Below, piece by piece: positions 52,401-62,611 of a stretch of 64,000 nt of DNA. The notes beneath the pieces are model-generated. The model saw only the letters and a program-made list of their open reading frames with translations. It was not told where the DNA came from and did not search any database. Numbering within the stretch: the first letter of the stretch is position 1; each line of letters opens with the position of its first letter. This DNA comes from Lachnospiraceae bacterium (GTDB taxonomy: Bacteria; Bacillota; Clostridia; Lachnospirales; Lachnospiraceae), in contig QOUV01000009.1 in the NCBI GenBank assembly GCA_003862155.1, forward strand, positions 19,727 to 83,726, read 5' to 3'. The position numbers and the translations under genes were made by a program.

Positions 52401-53208
52401 CAAGGACGAGGAGATTACAAAGAGGCTTGCCGCGATGACATCGCCATTTATCCTTAGAAGAAAAAAGGAGACAGTGCTTCGGGACCTCCCGGACAAGATC
52501 GAGGAGGTGCGCTATACCGTATTCGAGCCTTCACAGAAAAAAATTTACGACAGCCAGCTTATCCGCATGAAAAACCTGCTTGAAAAGACGAGTCAGGAAG
52601 ATTTCAACAAAAACCGCATGAAGATCCTCGCAGATATCACGAGACTCAGACAGATCTGCTGCGATCCGTCACTAATAATCGAGGATTACAAGGGAGGCTC
52701 TGCGAAGAGACAGCTTCTGATGGAACTTATAGAGGAGGCTATGGATGGCGGTCATAAGATGCTCGTTTTCTCGCAGTTTACATCGATGCTGCAGCTGATC
52801 GAGGGAGACTTGGATCAGCGGGGAATTCCCTATTACCTGATCACCGGATCGACGCCAAAGAAAAAGAGACTTGAGCTGGTAAATGATTTCAATGAGAACG
52901 AGGTACCGGTATTTCTGATCTCACTCAAGGCTGGGGGCACGGGATTAAATCTGATAGGAGCCGATGTAGTTATTCATTTCGACCCTTGGTGGAACGCGGC
53001 TGCCGAGAATCAGGCGACTGACCGTGCACACAGGATCGGGCAGAAGTCGAAGGTCTCAGTCTTTAAGCTGATAGTAAAGGGCACTATCGAGGAAAAAATC
53101 CTTTTGATGCAGGAGGAGAAGCAGAACCTCGCTGATGAGATTTTAAATGGCGACGGCAGGAGCTTTATGAACTTTTCAAAGGATGAACTCCTTGACCTGC
53201 TTCAATAA
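49438..53208 (+). CDS. SNF2-family helicase with SWIM zinc finger
   Basis: 1256 residues. An N-terminal SWIM motif (CSCEDFLNGKRCAHLAAFF, about 63-82) is followed by a long region typical of bacterial SNF2 proteins. The helicase core has DEMGLGKTLQMISALLYES (about 822), DEAQYIKNPKS (about 920), FALTGTPIENRLSELWSIFD, and in the second lobe LVFSQFTSMLQLI, LKAGGTGLNL and ATDRAHRIGQKSKV (about 1194). It translocates on double-stranded DNA; its role in bacteria is unclear. AAAAGGAGATACAG precedes the ATG. Confidence 0.93.
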   Translation: MNWKKMFKKSVLLDAEDLAKYGKVELYSRDNNLYTGNVTDPFGYTNTVQIIDNGDNMPPSLYCSCEDFLNGKRCAHLAAFFDYLDQLKSHGRLSGNEKDLMSPEEVFPMPKEDDSDLPAYQRQYRFFTVSKALKNYTITKGAFEKAREIISRNEMTITEVRTGFVNTNRYDYVPDYDDNHALFVTASFSGDISARYGRNHGGRVIKLILLTEDMLYYHCGVPGCDRYDSYYGIYPLSDREKKEPLCEHVLAALILTNNYLIENPNVADSTDITGQKLLAGFAENGFVPNGTKLDKNVIITPRLKLVSAERNYYYNNHWYYGTSPQLRVDFKVGTDRPYLVKSLYDLIDKYRSRDVYPLGKKSSILFAKQDFTDTSKKMYDFIVSYVEEESYRQDLTDGNKTMTAKEFTLYGQRLDEFFDMVEGKSLDIVAKDMDDEVRSPVKAEEKDLVISLTANANLDPDGEFNGISLSGYVPPVIEGIRGAYYFSGGIFAKISRENAKVLKPFIESSDNGDIEFVIGRSKLAQFYYHILPQIEKYVHLKNEDEQMIEAYLPPESTFAFFLDADEEDVYCEARAVYGDFSYNLTDKNEVQGGDNFYRDIERENQIIDAVNGFFPNYDEKTGRFSCDKDPDTVFNIITEGVNALMKLGDVNTSDQFNRLTVRRGWHLSVGVSVDSGLLSLNVLSSDIPMEELADVLTSYRAKRKYHRLKNGDFLSFEDNDSVAALEEMMEDLHVSVQEFTDGKMDVPAYRALYLNKMLEEHDEIATDRDRNFKTLVKNFKTTKDADYDVPKSLKNVLRNYQKEGFRWILTLAGYNFGGILADEMGLGKTLQMISALLYESEQGTLKRSLIVCPASLVYNWQNEFTRFAPGLTVTPVDGPKAGRKEIIDNSESDVLITSYDLLRRDIKLYEGKSFDYMILDEAQYIKNPKSGISKSVKIVKAAHRFALTGTPIENRLSELWSIFDFLMPGFLYDYETFRTNYESPIVNDKDEEITKRLAAMTSPFILRRKKETVLRDLPDKIEEVRYTVFEPSQKKIYDSQLIRMKNLLEKTSQEDFNKNRMKILADITRLRQICCDPSLIIEDYKGGSAKRQLLMELIEEAMDGGHKMLVFSQFTSMLQLIEGDLDQRGIPYYLITGSTPKKKRLELVNDFNENEVPVFLISLKAGGTGLNLIGADVVIHFDPWWNAAAENQATDRAHRIGQKSKVSVFKLIVKGTIEEKILLMQEEKQNLADEILNGDGRSFMNFSKDELLDLLQ

Positions 53209-53260
53209 TATGTGTTACACTATATTAGTTAAAAATTAAACAACAGAGGGACAAATTCCT

Positions 53261-53944
53261 ATGGACGAAAATGTAAATACACAGTTTTCAAATACTGACG
53301 ACTACGACGGCTCCGATGCTCTTTTAGTACAGATCGATGCATTCAGGGACAAGGCTGTGAAGCTGTCAGGCCTTATTGGCGCGAAGCAGAAGAAGGTTGT
53401 AGCGCTTGAGGCTCTCGTAAAGGAACGGGAAGCCGACATAGCTGACAAAGAGGAGCAGATCGCAGCTCTGCAGTCCGAGCTTGATACGAAGCAGAAAGAG
53501 GCGGACAATCTCGTAATGACCGTTGAGACTCAGGTCGACAGGATGCTCACATCGGTCAAGTCTGATATTTCAGATTTGAATCAGAACATCTCCGATAAGA
53601 TTTCAGAGGAGAATCATGCTGGAGCTGAGAAGATTGAGGTACTTCTTAACACTGTAAATGAATCAGTAAACGAGATTAAGGAGACGCTTACCCAGCCGGC
53701 TGAGAGCTCGAGCCTCGACGATGTAAGGCAGGACCTCGCTGACAAGATCCACTCTGAGAATGTTCAGGCTTACCGGAACATCAAGGAGACTATCAAGGGA
53801 ATGGACCGCACGGACGAGATGGATATCTCATTCGAGGAGAAGTACCAGAGCCTGAAGCACAAGTTTATCCCGGTCATTATCTTCCTTATCGCAAATCTTG
53901 CATTAACTGCTGTTATTTTGCTGCATTTATTTGACATAATCTGA
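53261..53944 (+). CDS. Tail-anchored coiled-coil protein of unknown function
   Basis: 227 residues. A long coiled coil (about 25-120; KQKKVVALEALVKEREADI, EEQIAALQSELDTKQKEADN) is followed by further helices and one C-terminal membrane helix (about 205-225, FIPVIIFLIANLALTAVIL). No signal peptide, so the bulk should face the cytosol. Not recognised. Could be a polar or structural protein. Confidence 0.75.
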   Translation: MDENVNTQFSNTDDYDGSDALLVQIDAFRDKAVKLSGLIGAKQKKVVALEALVKEREADIADKEEQIAALQSELDTKQKEADNLVMTVETQVDRMLTSVKSDISDLNQNISDKISEENHAGAEKIEVLLNTVNESVNEIKETLTQPAESSSLDDVRQDLADKIHSENVQAYRNIKETIKGMDRTDEMDISFEEKYQSLKHKFIPVIIFLIANLALTAVILLHLFDII

Positions 53945-53948
53945 ATCC

Positions 53949-53970
53949 AAGGGGCACTGCCCCTTTTTTT
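53949..53970 (+). terminator. Terminator after the coiled-coil gene
   Basis: AAGGGGC (53949-53955), ACT, GCCCCTT (53959-53965), then a run of T; only 12 bases before the pyrophosphatase start. Confidence 0.85.
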
Positions 53971-53981
53971 AATTATCATAT

Positions 53982-55655
53982 ATGGAAAAATTAAAACATA
54001 GTACCCCGGTCTGGGTCATAGGCCACAAGAACCCTGATACGGATTCCATCTGTGCGGCTATCGCATACGCAAATCTTAAAAATCAAACTGAAGAGGGGGA
54101 TTTTGTCCCGAAAAAAGCTGGTCCGATAAATGATGAGACCAGGTATGTCCTGAAGACATTTCATGTCAGGGAGCCTGAGACAGTATCGAGTGTCGGCACA
54201 CAGATCAGGGATATGAATTACAGGCACACAGAGGGCGTAGACGCCCACCTTTCCCTGAAGAAGGCCTGGGCTCTGATGAGACAGCTCGATGTCGTAACTC
54301 TCCCGATCGTAAAGTCAGACGGCAGGCTCGACGGACTCATTGTAAACGGAGATATCGCCTACTCGTACATGGATGTGTACGACAACAGGGAGCTCGGCCG
54401 CGCGAGGACTCAGTACAAAAATATTATCGAGACGCTGAATGGCGTACTTATCTGCGGAAATGAGCACGCATATTTTAACCATGGAAAAGTGGTCGTGGCC
54501 GCTGGCAATACTAAGAGCATCCGGTCAGAAGTGGATGGCGACGATCTTGTCATCTTAGGAAATGTAGTCGAGCACCAGAAGGCAGTTCTCGAGGAGATTC
54601 CGGGCTGCATGATAGTCACTGGTGTAAAGGAAGTCGACCCTGAAGTCGTAAAGACCGCAGAGGCTATAGACTGTGTCCTTATTGCCACAGAGTACGATAC
54701 TTTTACGACAGCCAGACTTATCAACCAGAGTATACCGATCAGGTATTTCATGACGAAGAGTGATATTGTCTCCTTTGAAGAGGACGACTATCTCGACGAC
54801 GTAAACCGTGTGATCGGAAAGGTCCGCCACAGGGATTTCCCAATCCTCGACGAGCACCAGCGCTACGTCGGAATGTTTTCACGCCGTAACCTCTTGAATC
54901 CAGAGAAAAAGCGGGTGATCCTGGTCGACCACAACGAGAAAAACCAGGCAGTCGACGGAATAAACGAGGCTGAGATCTTAGAGGTCATAGACCACCACAA
55001 GATCGGATCCCTCGAGACGATATCACCTATCTACTTCAGAAACATGCCACTAGGCTGCTGTTCGACGATAATCTATCAGATGTATCAGGAGAGAAAAGTA
55101 AAGGTAAATCCACAGATGGCAGGACTCATGCTTTCTGCGATCCTCTCCGATACTCTTATGTTCAAGTCGCCGACCTGCACCGGGGCCGACAGGGTTGCCG
55201 CCGAGGAGCTTGCCAAAATCGCAGGTGTCAATATCGAAAAACACGCTATGGCGATGTTCGAGGCTGGATCGAACTTTTCCAGAAAATCTATCAGCGAGAT
55301 TTTCTATACGGATTTCAAGACGTTCAGTCAGGGAGATACAGACTTCGGAGTATCGCAGATCTCTGCAGTTTCAGACAAGCAGCTTAACAGCGTAAGAAAG
55401 AGCCTTGGCGATTTCCTTGAGAGGGTTCTTGCAGACAGGAATTTAAATCAGGTCTATGTGATGCTTACTAATATTTTGGACCAGTCGACCCGTCTCGTCT
55501 GCGCTGGAGGAAACAGCGGAGACATAGTCCGCGCAGCTTTTCCTGACAAGCCGGTGCTTGAGGATGAGAATGGAAGCTTCCAGATGCTTCCAGGCGTCGT
55601 TTCCAGAAAGAAGCAGGTGATCCCGGCTCTGATCGATGCGATGGAACAGGAATGA
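53982..55655 (+). CDS. ppaC: Mn-dependent inorganic pyrophosphatase with CBS and DRTGG domains
   Basis: 557 residues, family II (DHH) pyrophosphatase. The first metal motif is VIGHKNPDTDSICAAIAYA; after it comes a regulatory insert of about 250 residues with two CBS motifs (LMRQLDVVTLPIVKSDGRLD; HRDFPILDEHQRYVGMFSRR) around a DRTGG-like domain. The DHH part resumes with VILVDHNEKNQAVDG and EVIDHHKIGSLETI, then DHHA2 with CAGGNSGDIVRAAFPDK. Such CBS-PPases are controlled by AMP/ADP and diadenosine polyphosphates. Overlaps the next start (ATGA). Confidence 0.94.
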   Translation: MEKLKHSTPVWVIGHKNPDTDSICAAIAYANLKNQTEEGDFVPKKAGPINDETRYVLKTFHVREPETVSSVGTQIRDMNYRHTEGVDAHLSLKKAWALMRQLDVVTLPIVKSDGRLDGLIVNGDIAYSYMDVYDNRELGRARTQYKNIIETLNGVLICGNEHAYFNHGKVVVAAGNTKSIRSEVDGDDLVILGNVVEHQKAVLEEIPGCMIVTGVKEVDPEVVKTAEAIDCVLIATEYDTFTTARLINQSIPIRYFMTKSDIVSFEEDDYLDDVNRVIGKVRHRDFPILDEHQRYVGMFSRRNLLNPEKKRVILVDHNEKNQAVDGINEAEILEVIDHHKIGSLETISPIYFRNMPLGCCSTIIYQMYQERKVKVNPQMAGLMLSAILSDTLMFKSPTCTGADRVAAEELAKIAGVNIEKHAMAMFEAGSNFSRKSISEIFYTDFKTFSQGDTDFGVSQISAVSDKQLNSVRKSLGDFLERVLADRNLNQVYVMLTNILDQSTRLVCAGGNSGDIVRAAFPDKPVLEDENGSFQMLPGVVSRKKQVIPALIDAMEQE

Positions 55656-56206
55656 CGGACATATTTTTCATTGAAAAAGATTCAGGTGCAGCTTGTGATA
55701 TCTTAAAATACGAACAGCTGATGCACCCATACAGGCACGAGAGAGACAGCTGGGAGTACAGGGCAGCCTCAGCTCTTATTTTTAAGGCGTTTGAGGCATA
55801 TGGCATTGAGGCAGCTGAATACCGCGAGGCAGAGAGCGGCAGGCCTTATATTGCATCCGGAAGGGCTGATTTTTCGGTAAGTCACAGTGGGAACACTGCC
55901 TGTGTCGCGATAACTGACACCCCAGGGATTAGCATTGGAATCGATATTGAGGAGAAGAGCAGGGCGCGCCGCAGAGATGTAACAGGACTCTCACGGCGCT
56001 TTTTTTCAGAGGAAGAGGCTTTTGCCGTCGAGGGCTCAGAGGACAGAACAGATGAGTTTTTAAGGCTTTGGACAATGAAGGAAGCCATGATGAAAGCCAG
56101 GAGAGTGCCTCTCTATAAGACCCTTAGAAGCAGCTCTGACAGCCACTTTTACATAGAAAATGATGTCTATACAGCTTGTGTTGAATTTTACTCACTACAG
56201 CGGTGA
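55652..56206 (+). CDS. Sfp-type 4'-phosphopantetheinyl transferase
   Basis: 184 residues. It has ESGRPYI, DFSVSHSGNTACVAI, the magnesium motif GIDIE and FLRLWTMKEAMMKA, which define the superfamily. It transfers phosphopantetheine from CoA to carrier proteins; the C-terminal lobe is short. Whether it serves fatty acid synthesis or a secondary pathway cannot be told here. Coupled to ppaC by a four-base overlap. Confidence 0.88.
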   Translation: MTDIFFIEKDSGAACDILKYEQLMHPYRHERDSWEYRAASALIFKAFEAYGIEAAEYREAESGRPYIASGRADFSVSHSGNTACVAITDTPGISIGIDIEEKSRARRRDVTGLSRRFFSEEEAFAVEGSEDRTDEFLRLWTMKEAMMKARRVPLYKTLRSSSDSHFYIENDVYTACVEFYSLQR

Positions 56207-56224
56207 AATATTTTGTATTGAAAA

Positions 56225-56280
56225 TTATTCACTCCGATAGTGAATAAAACTATTGACATAAGAATTTATAGTGATAGAAT
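56225..56280 (+). promoter_or_regulatory. Palindrome and promoter ahead of ilvN
   Basis: TTATTCACT (56225-56233), CCGAT, AGTGAATAA (56239-56247) is a perfect 9-bp-arm palindrome. TTGACA (56253-56258), 16 bases, TAGAAT (56275-56280) follows. The palindrome lies just upstream of the -35 box, where an activator or repressor would sit. It could also be a weak terminator of the previous gene. No T-box leader is visible. Confidence 0.55.
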
Positions 56281-56307
56281 TAGGGACAGTTGAAGGAAGG
56301 AAAAAGG

Positions 56308-56829
56308 ATGCAGAAAGTTTTATCGATACTCGTTGAAAATACCCCGGGACTTCTGAGTCATGTGTCGGGACTATTCTCGAGAAGAGGGTACAATATCGAT
56401 TCGTTCTCCTCAGGAGTCACCGCAGATCCGAGATTTACGAGGATCACGATCGTCACCCACGGAGATGAGATGATATTGGAGCAGATCGAGAAGCAGGTCG
56501 CCAAGCTCTGTGATGTCGTCGATGTGAAGACGCTCGAGCCGAATGATTCAGTTACCAGAGGCCTGATGCTTGTAAAGATCAGCGCACGGGATACGGACAG
56601 ACAGTCGGTACTTTCTATATGCAGCATTTTTAATGCGAGATGCGTCGATGTGACTAAGGATTCTATGGTCCTTGAAGTCACTGGTGGCGCAGACAAGCTC
56701 GAGAGATTCCTCAACATGCTCGAGGATTACGATATTCTGGAGCTCGCCCGTACCGGTCTTACCGGACTTGCCAGAGGCACGAAGAACGTAGTCTTGATTG
56801 ACGAGGACGGGAAGAAACATTCACTTTAA
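56308..56829 (+). CDS. ilvN: Acetolactate synthase small (regulatory) subunit
   Basis: 173 residues, ACT domain plus C-terminal regulatory domain. MQKVLSILVENTPGLLSHVS, GLFSRRGYNIDSFSSGVTAD and the LARTGLTGLARG end match IlvN/IlvH. It confers valine feedback on the catalytic subunit IlvB, which is not in this window. The ATG at 56308 follows AAGGAAAAAGG; the TTG at 56290 is less likely. Confidence 0.94.
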   Translation: MQKVLSILVENTPGLLSHVSGLFSRRGYNIDSFSSGVTADPRFTRITIVTHGDEMILEQIEKQVAKLCDVVDVKTLEPNDSVTRGLMLVKISARDTDRQSVLSICSIFNARCVDVTKDSMVLEVTGGADKLERFLNMLEDYDILELARTGLTGLARGTKNVVLIDEDGKKHSL

Positions 56830-56876
56830 TTTTGCAGGAAACGGATATAGTTCCGCTTTCAAACACAGTAACTTGA

Positions 56877-57914
<1,038 letters not shown>

Positions 57915-57951
57915 TCTTGACAGAAATCTGCTTTTTCAATCAAAAATTTTC

Positions 57952-57998
57952 AAGACTCAGCTGCTGCGTGAAAAACGCGGCAGCCGGGTCTTTTTTTA
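57952..57998 (+). terminator. Terminator after ilvC
   Basis: AAGACTC-GCTGC-GCGT pairs with ACGC-GCAGC-GGGTCTT around a GAAAA loop with small mismatches, then a T run. It separates ilvNC from leuCD. Confidence 0.85.
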
Positions 57999-58011
57999 AA
58001 AGATTATAAGC

Positions 58012-58040
58012 TTTACAAAGGTGCCACAAAATAATAAAAT
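58012..58040 (+). promoter_or_regulatory. Candidate leuC promoter
   Basis: TTTACA (58012-58017), 17 bases, TAAAAT (58035-58040). Confidence 0.5.
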
Positions 58041-58083
58041 GAAGAAAGCGTAACAACATGCTGTTGGAAAGGAAAAGTTTGCT

Positions 58084-59343
58084 ATGGGAATGACAATGAC
58101 ACAGAAGATCCTCGCAAAGCATGCCGGACTCGATAAAGTAGAGGCTGGACAGCTGATCGAAGCGAATCTCGACCTTGTGTTAGGAAACGACATCACTTCC
58201 CCTGTGGCCATTCACGCCATGGAGAATCTCGATGACAAGTCCGTTTTCGACAAGGACAAGATCGCTCTCGTAATGGATCACTTCGTCCCGAATAAGGACA
58301 TCAAGAGCGCTGAAAACGTCAAAGAGGTAAGACAGTTCGCATGTGAGAACTGCATCTCGAATTTTTACGACGTGGGACAGATGGGTATTGAGCACGCCCT
58401 TCTCCCTGAAAAAGGACTCGTTACGGCAGGGGACGCCGTGATCGGCGCAGATTCGCACACCTGCACCTATGGAGCGCTCGGAGCATTTTCTACAGGAGTA
58501 GGTTCTACGGATATGGCAGCAGGCATGGCCACAGGAAAGGCATGGTTCAAAGTCCCTTCCGCCATTAGATTTGTCCTTACAGGAAAGCCGGCTCCGTTTA
58601 TCAGTGGAAAAGATATCATTTTACATATCATAGGAATGATCGGTGTAGACGGCGCCCTCTACCAGTCGATGGAGTTTACAGGCGACGGCGTTTCATACCT
58701 TTCGATGGACGACAGATTCACTATTTCAAATATGGCGATAGAGGCCGGCGGAAAGAATGGTATCTTCCCAGTGGATGACAAGACTCTCGAGTACATTAAA
58801 GAGCACAATGCCAAGGAGCCTGTAGTTTACGAGGCCGACCCGGATGCCGAGTACACAAAGACCATTACTATCGACCTCTCAAAGCTTCGCCCGACAGTAG
58901 CTTTCCCGCATCTCCCTGAGAATACAAAGACAGTAGATGAGGCAGGAGATATCGAGATCGACCAGGTCGTTATTGGCTCTTGCACCAACGGACGTATTTC
59001 GGATCTTAAGATCGCGGCGGATATTTTAAAGGGAAAGAAAGTAAAGAAGGGACTTCGCGTTATTGTAATCCCAGCCACGCAGCAGATTTATCTCGATGCG
59101 ATGAACGCAGGATACTTAAGAACATTTATCGAGGCTGGTGCAGTAGTTTCCACGCCGACATGCGGCCCGTGCCTTGGCGGTTACATGGGAATCCTTGCTT
59201 CAGGTGAGAAGTGCGTTTCGACGACGAACAGGAACTTTGTAGGCAGAATGGGTGCGACCGATTCAGAAATCTACCTTGCTTCACCTGCAGTAGCAGCAGC
59301 GAGCGCTATCACAGGCCGTATCACTGACCCGGCAACAGTATAG
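58084..59343 (+). CDS. leuC: 3-isopropylmalate dehydratase large subunit
   Basis: 419 residues, the short archaeal/clostridial type. Iron-sulfur ligands in [26 protein letters not shown] and [13 protein letters not shown]. It isomerises 2- to 3-isopropylmalate with LeuD. The related homoaconitase activity cannot be excluded, but leuD and the ilv context favour leucine. Confidence 0.95.
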   Translation: MGMTMTQKILAKHAGLDKVEAGQLIEANLDLVLGNDITSPVAIHAMENLDDKSVFDKDKIALVMDHFVPNKDIKSAENVKEVRQFACENCISNFYDVGQMGIEHALLPEKGLVTAGDAVIGADSHTCTYGALGAFSTGVGSTDMAAGMATGKAWFKVPSAIRFVLTGKPAPFISGKDIILHIIGMIGVDGALYQSMEFTGDGVSYLSMDDRFTISNMAIEAGGKNGIFPVDDKTLEYIKEHNAKEPVVYEADPDAEYTKTITIDLSKLRPTVAFPHLPENTKTVDEAGDIEIDQVVIGSCTNGRISDLKIAADILKGKKVKKGLRVIVIPATQQIYLDAMNAGYLRTFIEAGAVVSTPTCGPCLGGYMGILASGEKCVSTTNRNFVGRMGATDSEIYLASPAVAAASAITGRITDPATV

Positions 59344-59351
59344 GAGGCATC

Positions 59352-59846
59352 ATGGATTCAGCAAAGGGATTAGTTTATAAATATGGAGACAATGTAGATA
59401 CGGATGTCATAATTCCTGCCAGGTATTTGAACTCCACCAAACCTGAGGAGCTTGCCCAGCACTGCATGGAAGACATCGACAGGGACTTCATCAAAAATGT
59501 GAAAAAGGGTGACATTATCGTTGCCGGCAAAAATTTCGGCTGCGGTTCTTCGAGAGAGCATGCGCCGATAGCTATAAAGGCAGCAGGTGTAAGCTGTGTT
59601 ATTGCGGAGACATTTGCCCGTATTTTTTACAGGAACTCGATAAACATAGGACTTCCGATCATCGAGAGCAAAGAAGCCTCTGAAAAAATAAAGAGCGGTG
59701 ATATAGTTTCCGTTGATTTCGACAGCGGCGTCGTAACAGATGAGACGACCGGTGAGAAATTTAAAGGACAGGCATTCCCTCCGTTCATGCAGAAACTCAT
59801 TGACGCAGGCGGACTTATTAAATATGTAAATCAGGAGGCAGACTAA
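59352..59846 (+). CDS. leuD: 3-isopropylmalate dehydratase small subunit
   Basis: 164 residues. [39 protein letters not shown] and [20 protein letters not shown] are the family blocks. TAGGAGGCATC precedes the ATG. Works as a heterodimer with LeuC, eight bases upstream. Confidence 0.96.
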   Translation: MDSAKGLVYKYGDNVDTDVIIPARYLNSTKPEELAQHCMEDIDRDFIKNVKKGDIIVAGKNFGCGSSREHAPIAIKAAGVSCVIAETFARIFYRNSINIGLPIIESKEASEKIKSGDIVSVDFDSGVVTDETTGEKFKGQAFPPFMQKLIDAGGLIKYVNQEAD

Positions 59847-59847
59847 C

Positions 59848-60996
59848 ATGACTATCGATGAAGAGGCGATGGAGCTGCACCGCAAATTAAACGGAAAGAT
59901 CAGTACAGAGCCAAAGACACCTGTGAAAACAAGACACGACTTATCAGTCACCTACACTCCTGGTGTCGCTGCACCCTGCAGACTTATCGCAAAGGACAAG
60001 CATGAGGCTTACAACTACACTATCAAGGGCAACACGATCGCCGTTGTCTCTGACGGTTCCGCAGTCCTCGGACTTGGAAATATCGGACCTTACGCCGCAC
60101 TCCCTGTAATGGAGGGTAAATGCGTCCTCTTTAAAGAGTTTGGCGGTGTCAATGCCTTCCCGATCGTCCTCGACACACAGGACACCGAGGAGATCATCAA
60201 AGCCGTAAAGGCCATAGCTCCGGGATTTGGCGGCATCAACCTCGAGGACATTTCAGCTCCCCGCTGTTTCGAGATTGAAGAGAGACTTAAAGAAGAGCTC
60301 GATATCCCTGTTTTCCACGATGACCAGCACGGCACAGCTATCATCGTGCTGTCCGGAATCATCAATGCCTTAAAGGTCACGCACCGTACAGTAGAGGGAA
60401 CGAAGATCGTGGTAAACGGAGCCGGTTCAGCCGGAGTTGCGATCACAAAACTTCTGCTGAGATACGGTTTCAAAGATATCACTATGTGCGACATCACCGG
60501 CATTCTCTCTAAGACAAATATGGACCATCTGAACTGGATGCAGAAAAAAATGGTCGAGGTGACAAATCTCTCCGGAAAGACCGGAACTCTCGCCGATGCT
60601 TTAAAGGGCGCCGATGTCTTCATTGGTGTTTCAGCTCCTGGAATCGTAACGAAGGAGATGGTCGCCTCAATGAATAAAGACGCCATTATATTCGCCCTCG
60701 CGAACCCGACACCTGAGATCATGCCTCCTGAGGCAAAGGCCGGTGGCGCTGCCGTCGTTGCTACTGGCCGAAGCGACTTCCCGAACCAGATCAACAATGT
60801 CCTTGTTTTCCCTGGCATCTTCAAGGGTGCCATGGCATGCGGCGCTAAGGCTATCACCGAGGATATGAAGCTCGCCGCCGCGAAGTCAGTCGCTTCTCTG
60901 ATCCCTGACGACCAGCTGTCATGCGACAACATCATCGCCGACGCTTTCATGCCGGAGGTTGCAGACGTAGTCGCCAAAGCTGTTATGGGACAGTAG
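59848..60996 (+). CDS. NAD(P)-dependent malic enzyme
   Basis: 382 residues, the short bacterial form without a phosphotransacetylase tail. LSVTYTPGVAAPCRLIAKD, VVSDGSAVLGLGNIGPYAAL, PVFHDDQHGTAIIVLSGI, VVNGAGSAGVAITKLL and FALANPTPEIMPPEA are present. It decarboxylates malate to pyruvate, the precursor of valine and leucine, which fits its place behind leuD (one base apart). NAD or NADP preference was not judged. Confidence 0.94.
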   Translation: MTIDEEAMELHRKLNGKISTEPKTPVKTRHDLSVTYTPGVAAPCRLIAKDKHEAYNYTIKGNTIAVVSDGSAVLGLGNIGPYAALPVMEGKCVLFKEFGGVNAFPIVLDTQDTEEIIKAVKAIAPGFGGINLEDISAPRCFEIEERLKEELDIPVFHDDQHGTAIIVLSGIINALKVTHRTVEGTKIVVNGAGSAGVAITKLLLRYGFKDITMCDITGILSKTNMDHLNWMQKKMVEVTNLSGKTGTLADALKGADVFIGVSAPGIVTKEMVASMNKDAIIFALANPTPEIMPPEAKAGGAAVVATGRSDFPNQINNVLVFPGIFKGAMACGAKAITEDMKLAAAKSVASLIPDDQLSCDNIIADAFMPEVADVVAKAVMGQ

Positions 60997-61041
60997 GTTA
61001 TTTTTGCCCGATTTGGTGAATTCTTGCAGGGTTTGGTTTCC

Positions 61042-61195
61042 ATGCAGCCACCGCGGTCATACAGCTCACTCAGTGAGCATTTTCTGCTTGCTCGCGCGCG
61101 CTTATTAGCGGCCCTCTGTCCAATGTATGGTTTACATACGTTTATGGTTCAGGCGGGTGGACACCCGGGCCGCAGCTAGCGCGCTCGCGCGCAAG
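61042..61195 (+). repeat. Palindromic element, copy C (right arm lost)
   Basis: Starts with ATGCAGCCACCGCGG and is almost identical to copy D through GCGCGCTCGCGCGCAA. It then diverges, so the right outer arm is missing. The flank ATTTGGTGAA-TCTTG precedes both C and D, showing a tandem duplication of about 200 bp. Confidence 0.82.
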
Positions 61196-61241
61196 GAAAG
61201 CCAGTGAAGGCATCGATTTGGTGAACTCTTGGAGGGTTTCC

Positions 61242-61439
61242 ATGCAGCCACCGCGGTCATACAGCTCACTCAGTGAGCGTTTTCTGCTTGCTCGCGCGCG
61301 CTTATTAGCGGCCCTCTGTCCAATGTATGGTTTACATACGTTTATGGTTCAGGCGGGTGGACACCCGGGCCGCAGCTAGCGCGCTCGCGCGCAACGAAAA
61401 CGCTCAATTCGTTCGCTGTACGACTCGCGGTGGCTGCAT
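61242..61439 (+). repeat. Palindromic element, copy D
   Basis: Outer arms ATGCAGCCACCGCG (61242-61255) and CGCGGTGGCTGCAT (61426-61439) match perfectly. Middle arms GAGCGTTTTC (61275-61284)/GAAAACGCTC (61396-61405), inner GCGGCC/GGCCGC. The apex CAATGTATGGTTTACATACG and the TTTATGGTT-AGGCGGGTGG part repeat those of copies A and B, while the arms have changed on both sides. Confidence 0.87.
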
Positions 61440-62033
61440 TTAAGATTCTCGAAAGTTCGCCATTGGTATGTGCAAGTCCGGCTGCTTGTCATCGGGGTGT
61501 GCAAGTCTGGCATATTTTCAATATAGGCTTTTGCGGAGCCGGAAGTTTACATATATTTAGAATCGGCAGGCATTAAAAAAATATTGTTTTATCAATATGG
61601 GCTGTTATGAAGCCTGTTGCCTCCAAGGCATTGGAGCAAAATAAAGCTTTTTTAATGCATGTTGATATGATAAAATGTGTATTTGGAACAATTAACACTT
61701 GAATCTTGTCTATAGTGAAAACTTGAAAAATCTATTGTCATATCTGGATTTCTTTCTGACCTATGTTGAAAATTTTTCGGTGGTCACTGGAGGTAATAAC
61801 AAAAAATATTCTCTATATTGATAAACGGCCGGACTACGGAGCCGGAAGCCTGTGCAAATTGGAGCTGATCGGGAAAAGACCGACGTATGTTGATAACAAG
61901 CAGCTCCGCGATAGCCGGAAACTTCTGCGATTTAGCGAGAGAATAAACTGTATGCTGAAACGTACATCCGGATTTTGAAACTTTATAAAAAAATGGCACA
62001 GATTATGATAAAATAAATACAGGAGTTTTTCCC

Positions 62034-62558
62034 ATGTCAAGAAAAATCTTAATCGTTATCGATATGCAAAATGATTTCATCGACGGATCTCTCGGCACCA
62101 GAGAGGCTTTAGCCATCGTCCCTGATGTGATAAAGAAAATTAAAGAGTATTCTTCAGATGACGTTTTTGCTACCCGTGATACGCACCCGACAAACTATTT
62201 AGAGACGCAGGAGGGCAGAAATCTTCCTGTCGAGCACTGCATCAAGGGCACAGATGGCTGGCAGATTCAAAGCCAGATTTCAAAGCTGATAAGAGCTGAT
62301 CATATTTTTGACAAGCCGACATTCGGATCTGTGTCTCTCGCAGAAAAAATTAAAGAGATCAGCGAAAAAGAGCCGGTGGAAATAGAACTTGTCGGTCTTT
62401 GCACTGATATATGTGTAGTTTCAAACGCGCTGCTTCTTAAGGCATTTATGCCGGAGATAAAGATTTCAGTCGATTCTGCGTGTTGCGCCGGAGTCACGCC
62501 GGAGAAGCACGAGGCAGCGCTTGAGACAATGAGATCTTGTCAGGTGAATGTGATCTAG
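62034..62558 (+). CDS. Isochorismatase-family cysteine hydrolase (nicotinamidase-like)
   Basis: 174 residues. The catalytic triad is visible as Asp in VIDMQNDFIDGSLG, Lys in IFDKPTFGS and Cys in DSACCAGVTPEKHEAAL or GLCTDICVVSNAL (the latter is the usual place). The family motif ATRDTHPTNY is present. It probably hydrolyses nicotinamide or a related amide. CAGGAGTTTTTCCC precedes the ATG. Confidence 0.9.
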   Translation: MSRKILIVIDMQNDFIDGSLGTREALAIVPDVIKKIKEYSSDDVFATRDTHPTNYLETQEGRNLPVEHCIKGTDGWQIQSQISKLIRADHIFDKPTFGSVSLAEKIKEISEKEPVEIELVGLCTDICVVSNALLLKAFMPEIKISVDSACCAGVTPEKHEAALETMRSCQVNVI

Positions 62559-62611
62559 ATTGCAAAAATCGTGGGATTTTAAAATTACAAAAAGCAGTAA
62601 TAGGAGACGAA

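Larger units (their letters stand above)
60997..62033. other. Second repeat block and unassigned sequence
   Basis: About 1 kb without a supported gene. 61011-61439 holds palindromic element copies C and D. 61440-61560 contains GTGCAAGTC twice and TTTCAATATAGGCTTTTGCGG, which matches units of the 1010-1460 region. ATATTG/CAATAT (61581-61598) is a small hairpin. A 71-codon frame at 61763-61978 has no convincing start site. GATAAAATAAATA before 62034 may be part of the next promoter. Confidence 0.7.

Noticed and set aside
61763..61978. 71-residue hypothetical protein
   Set aside because: No clear ribosome site, composition like the surrounding repeat remnants, and no recognisable fold or motif.
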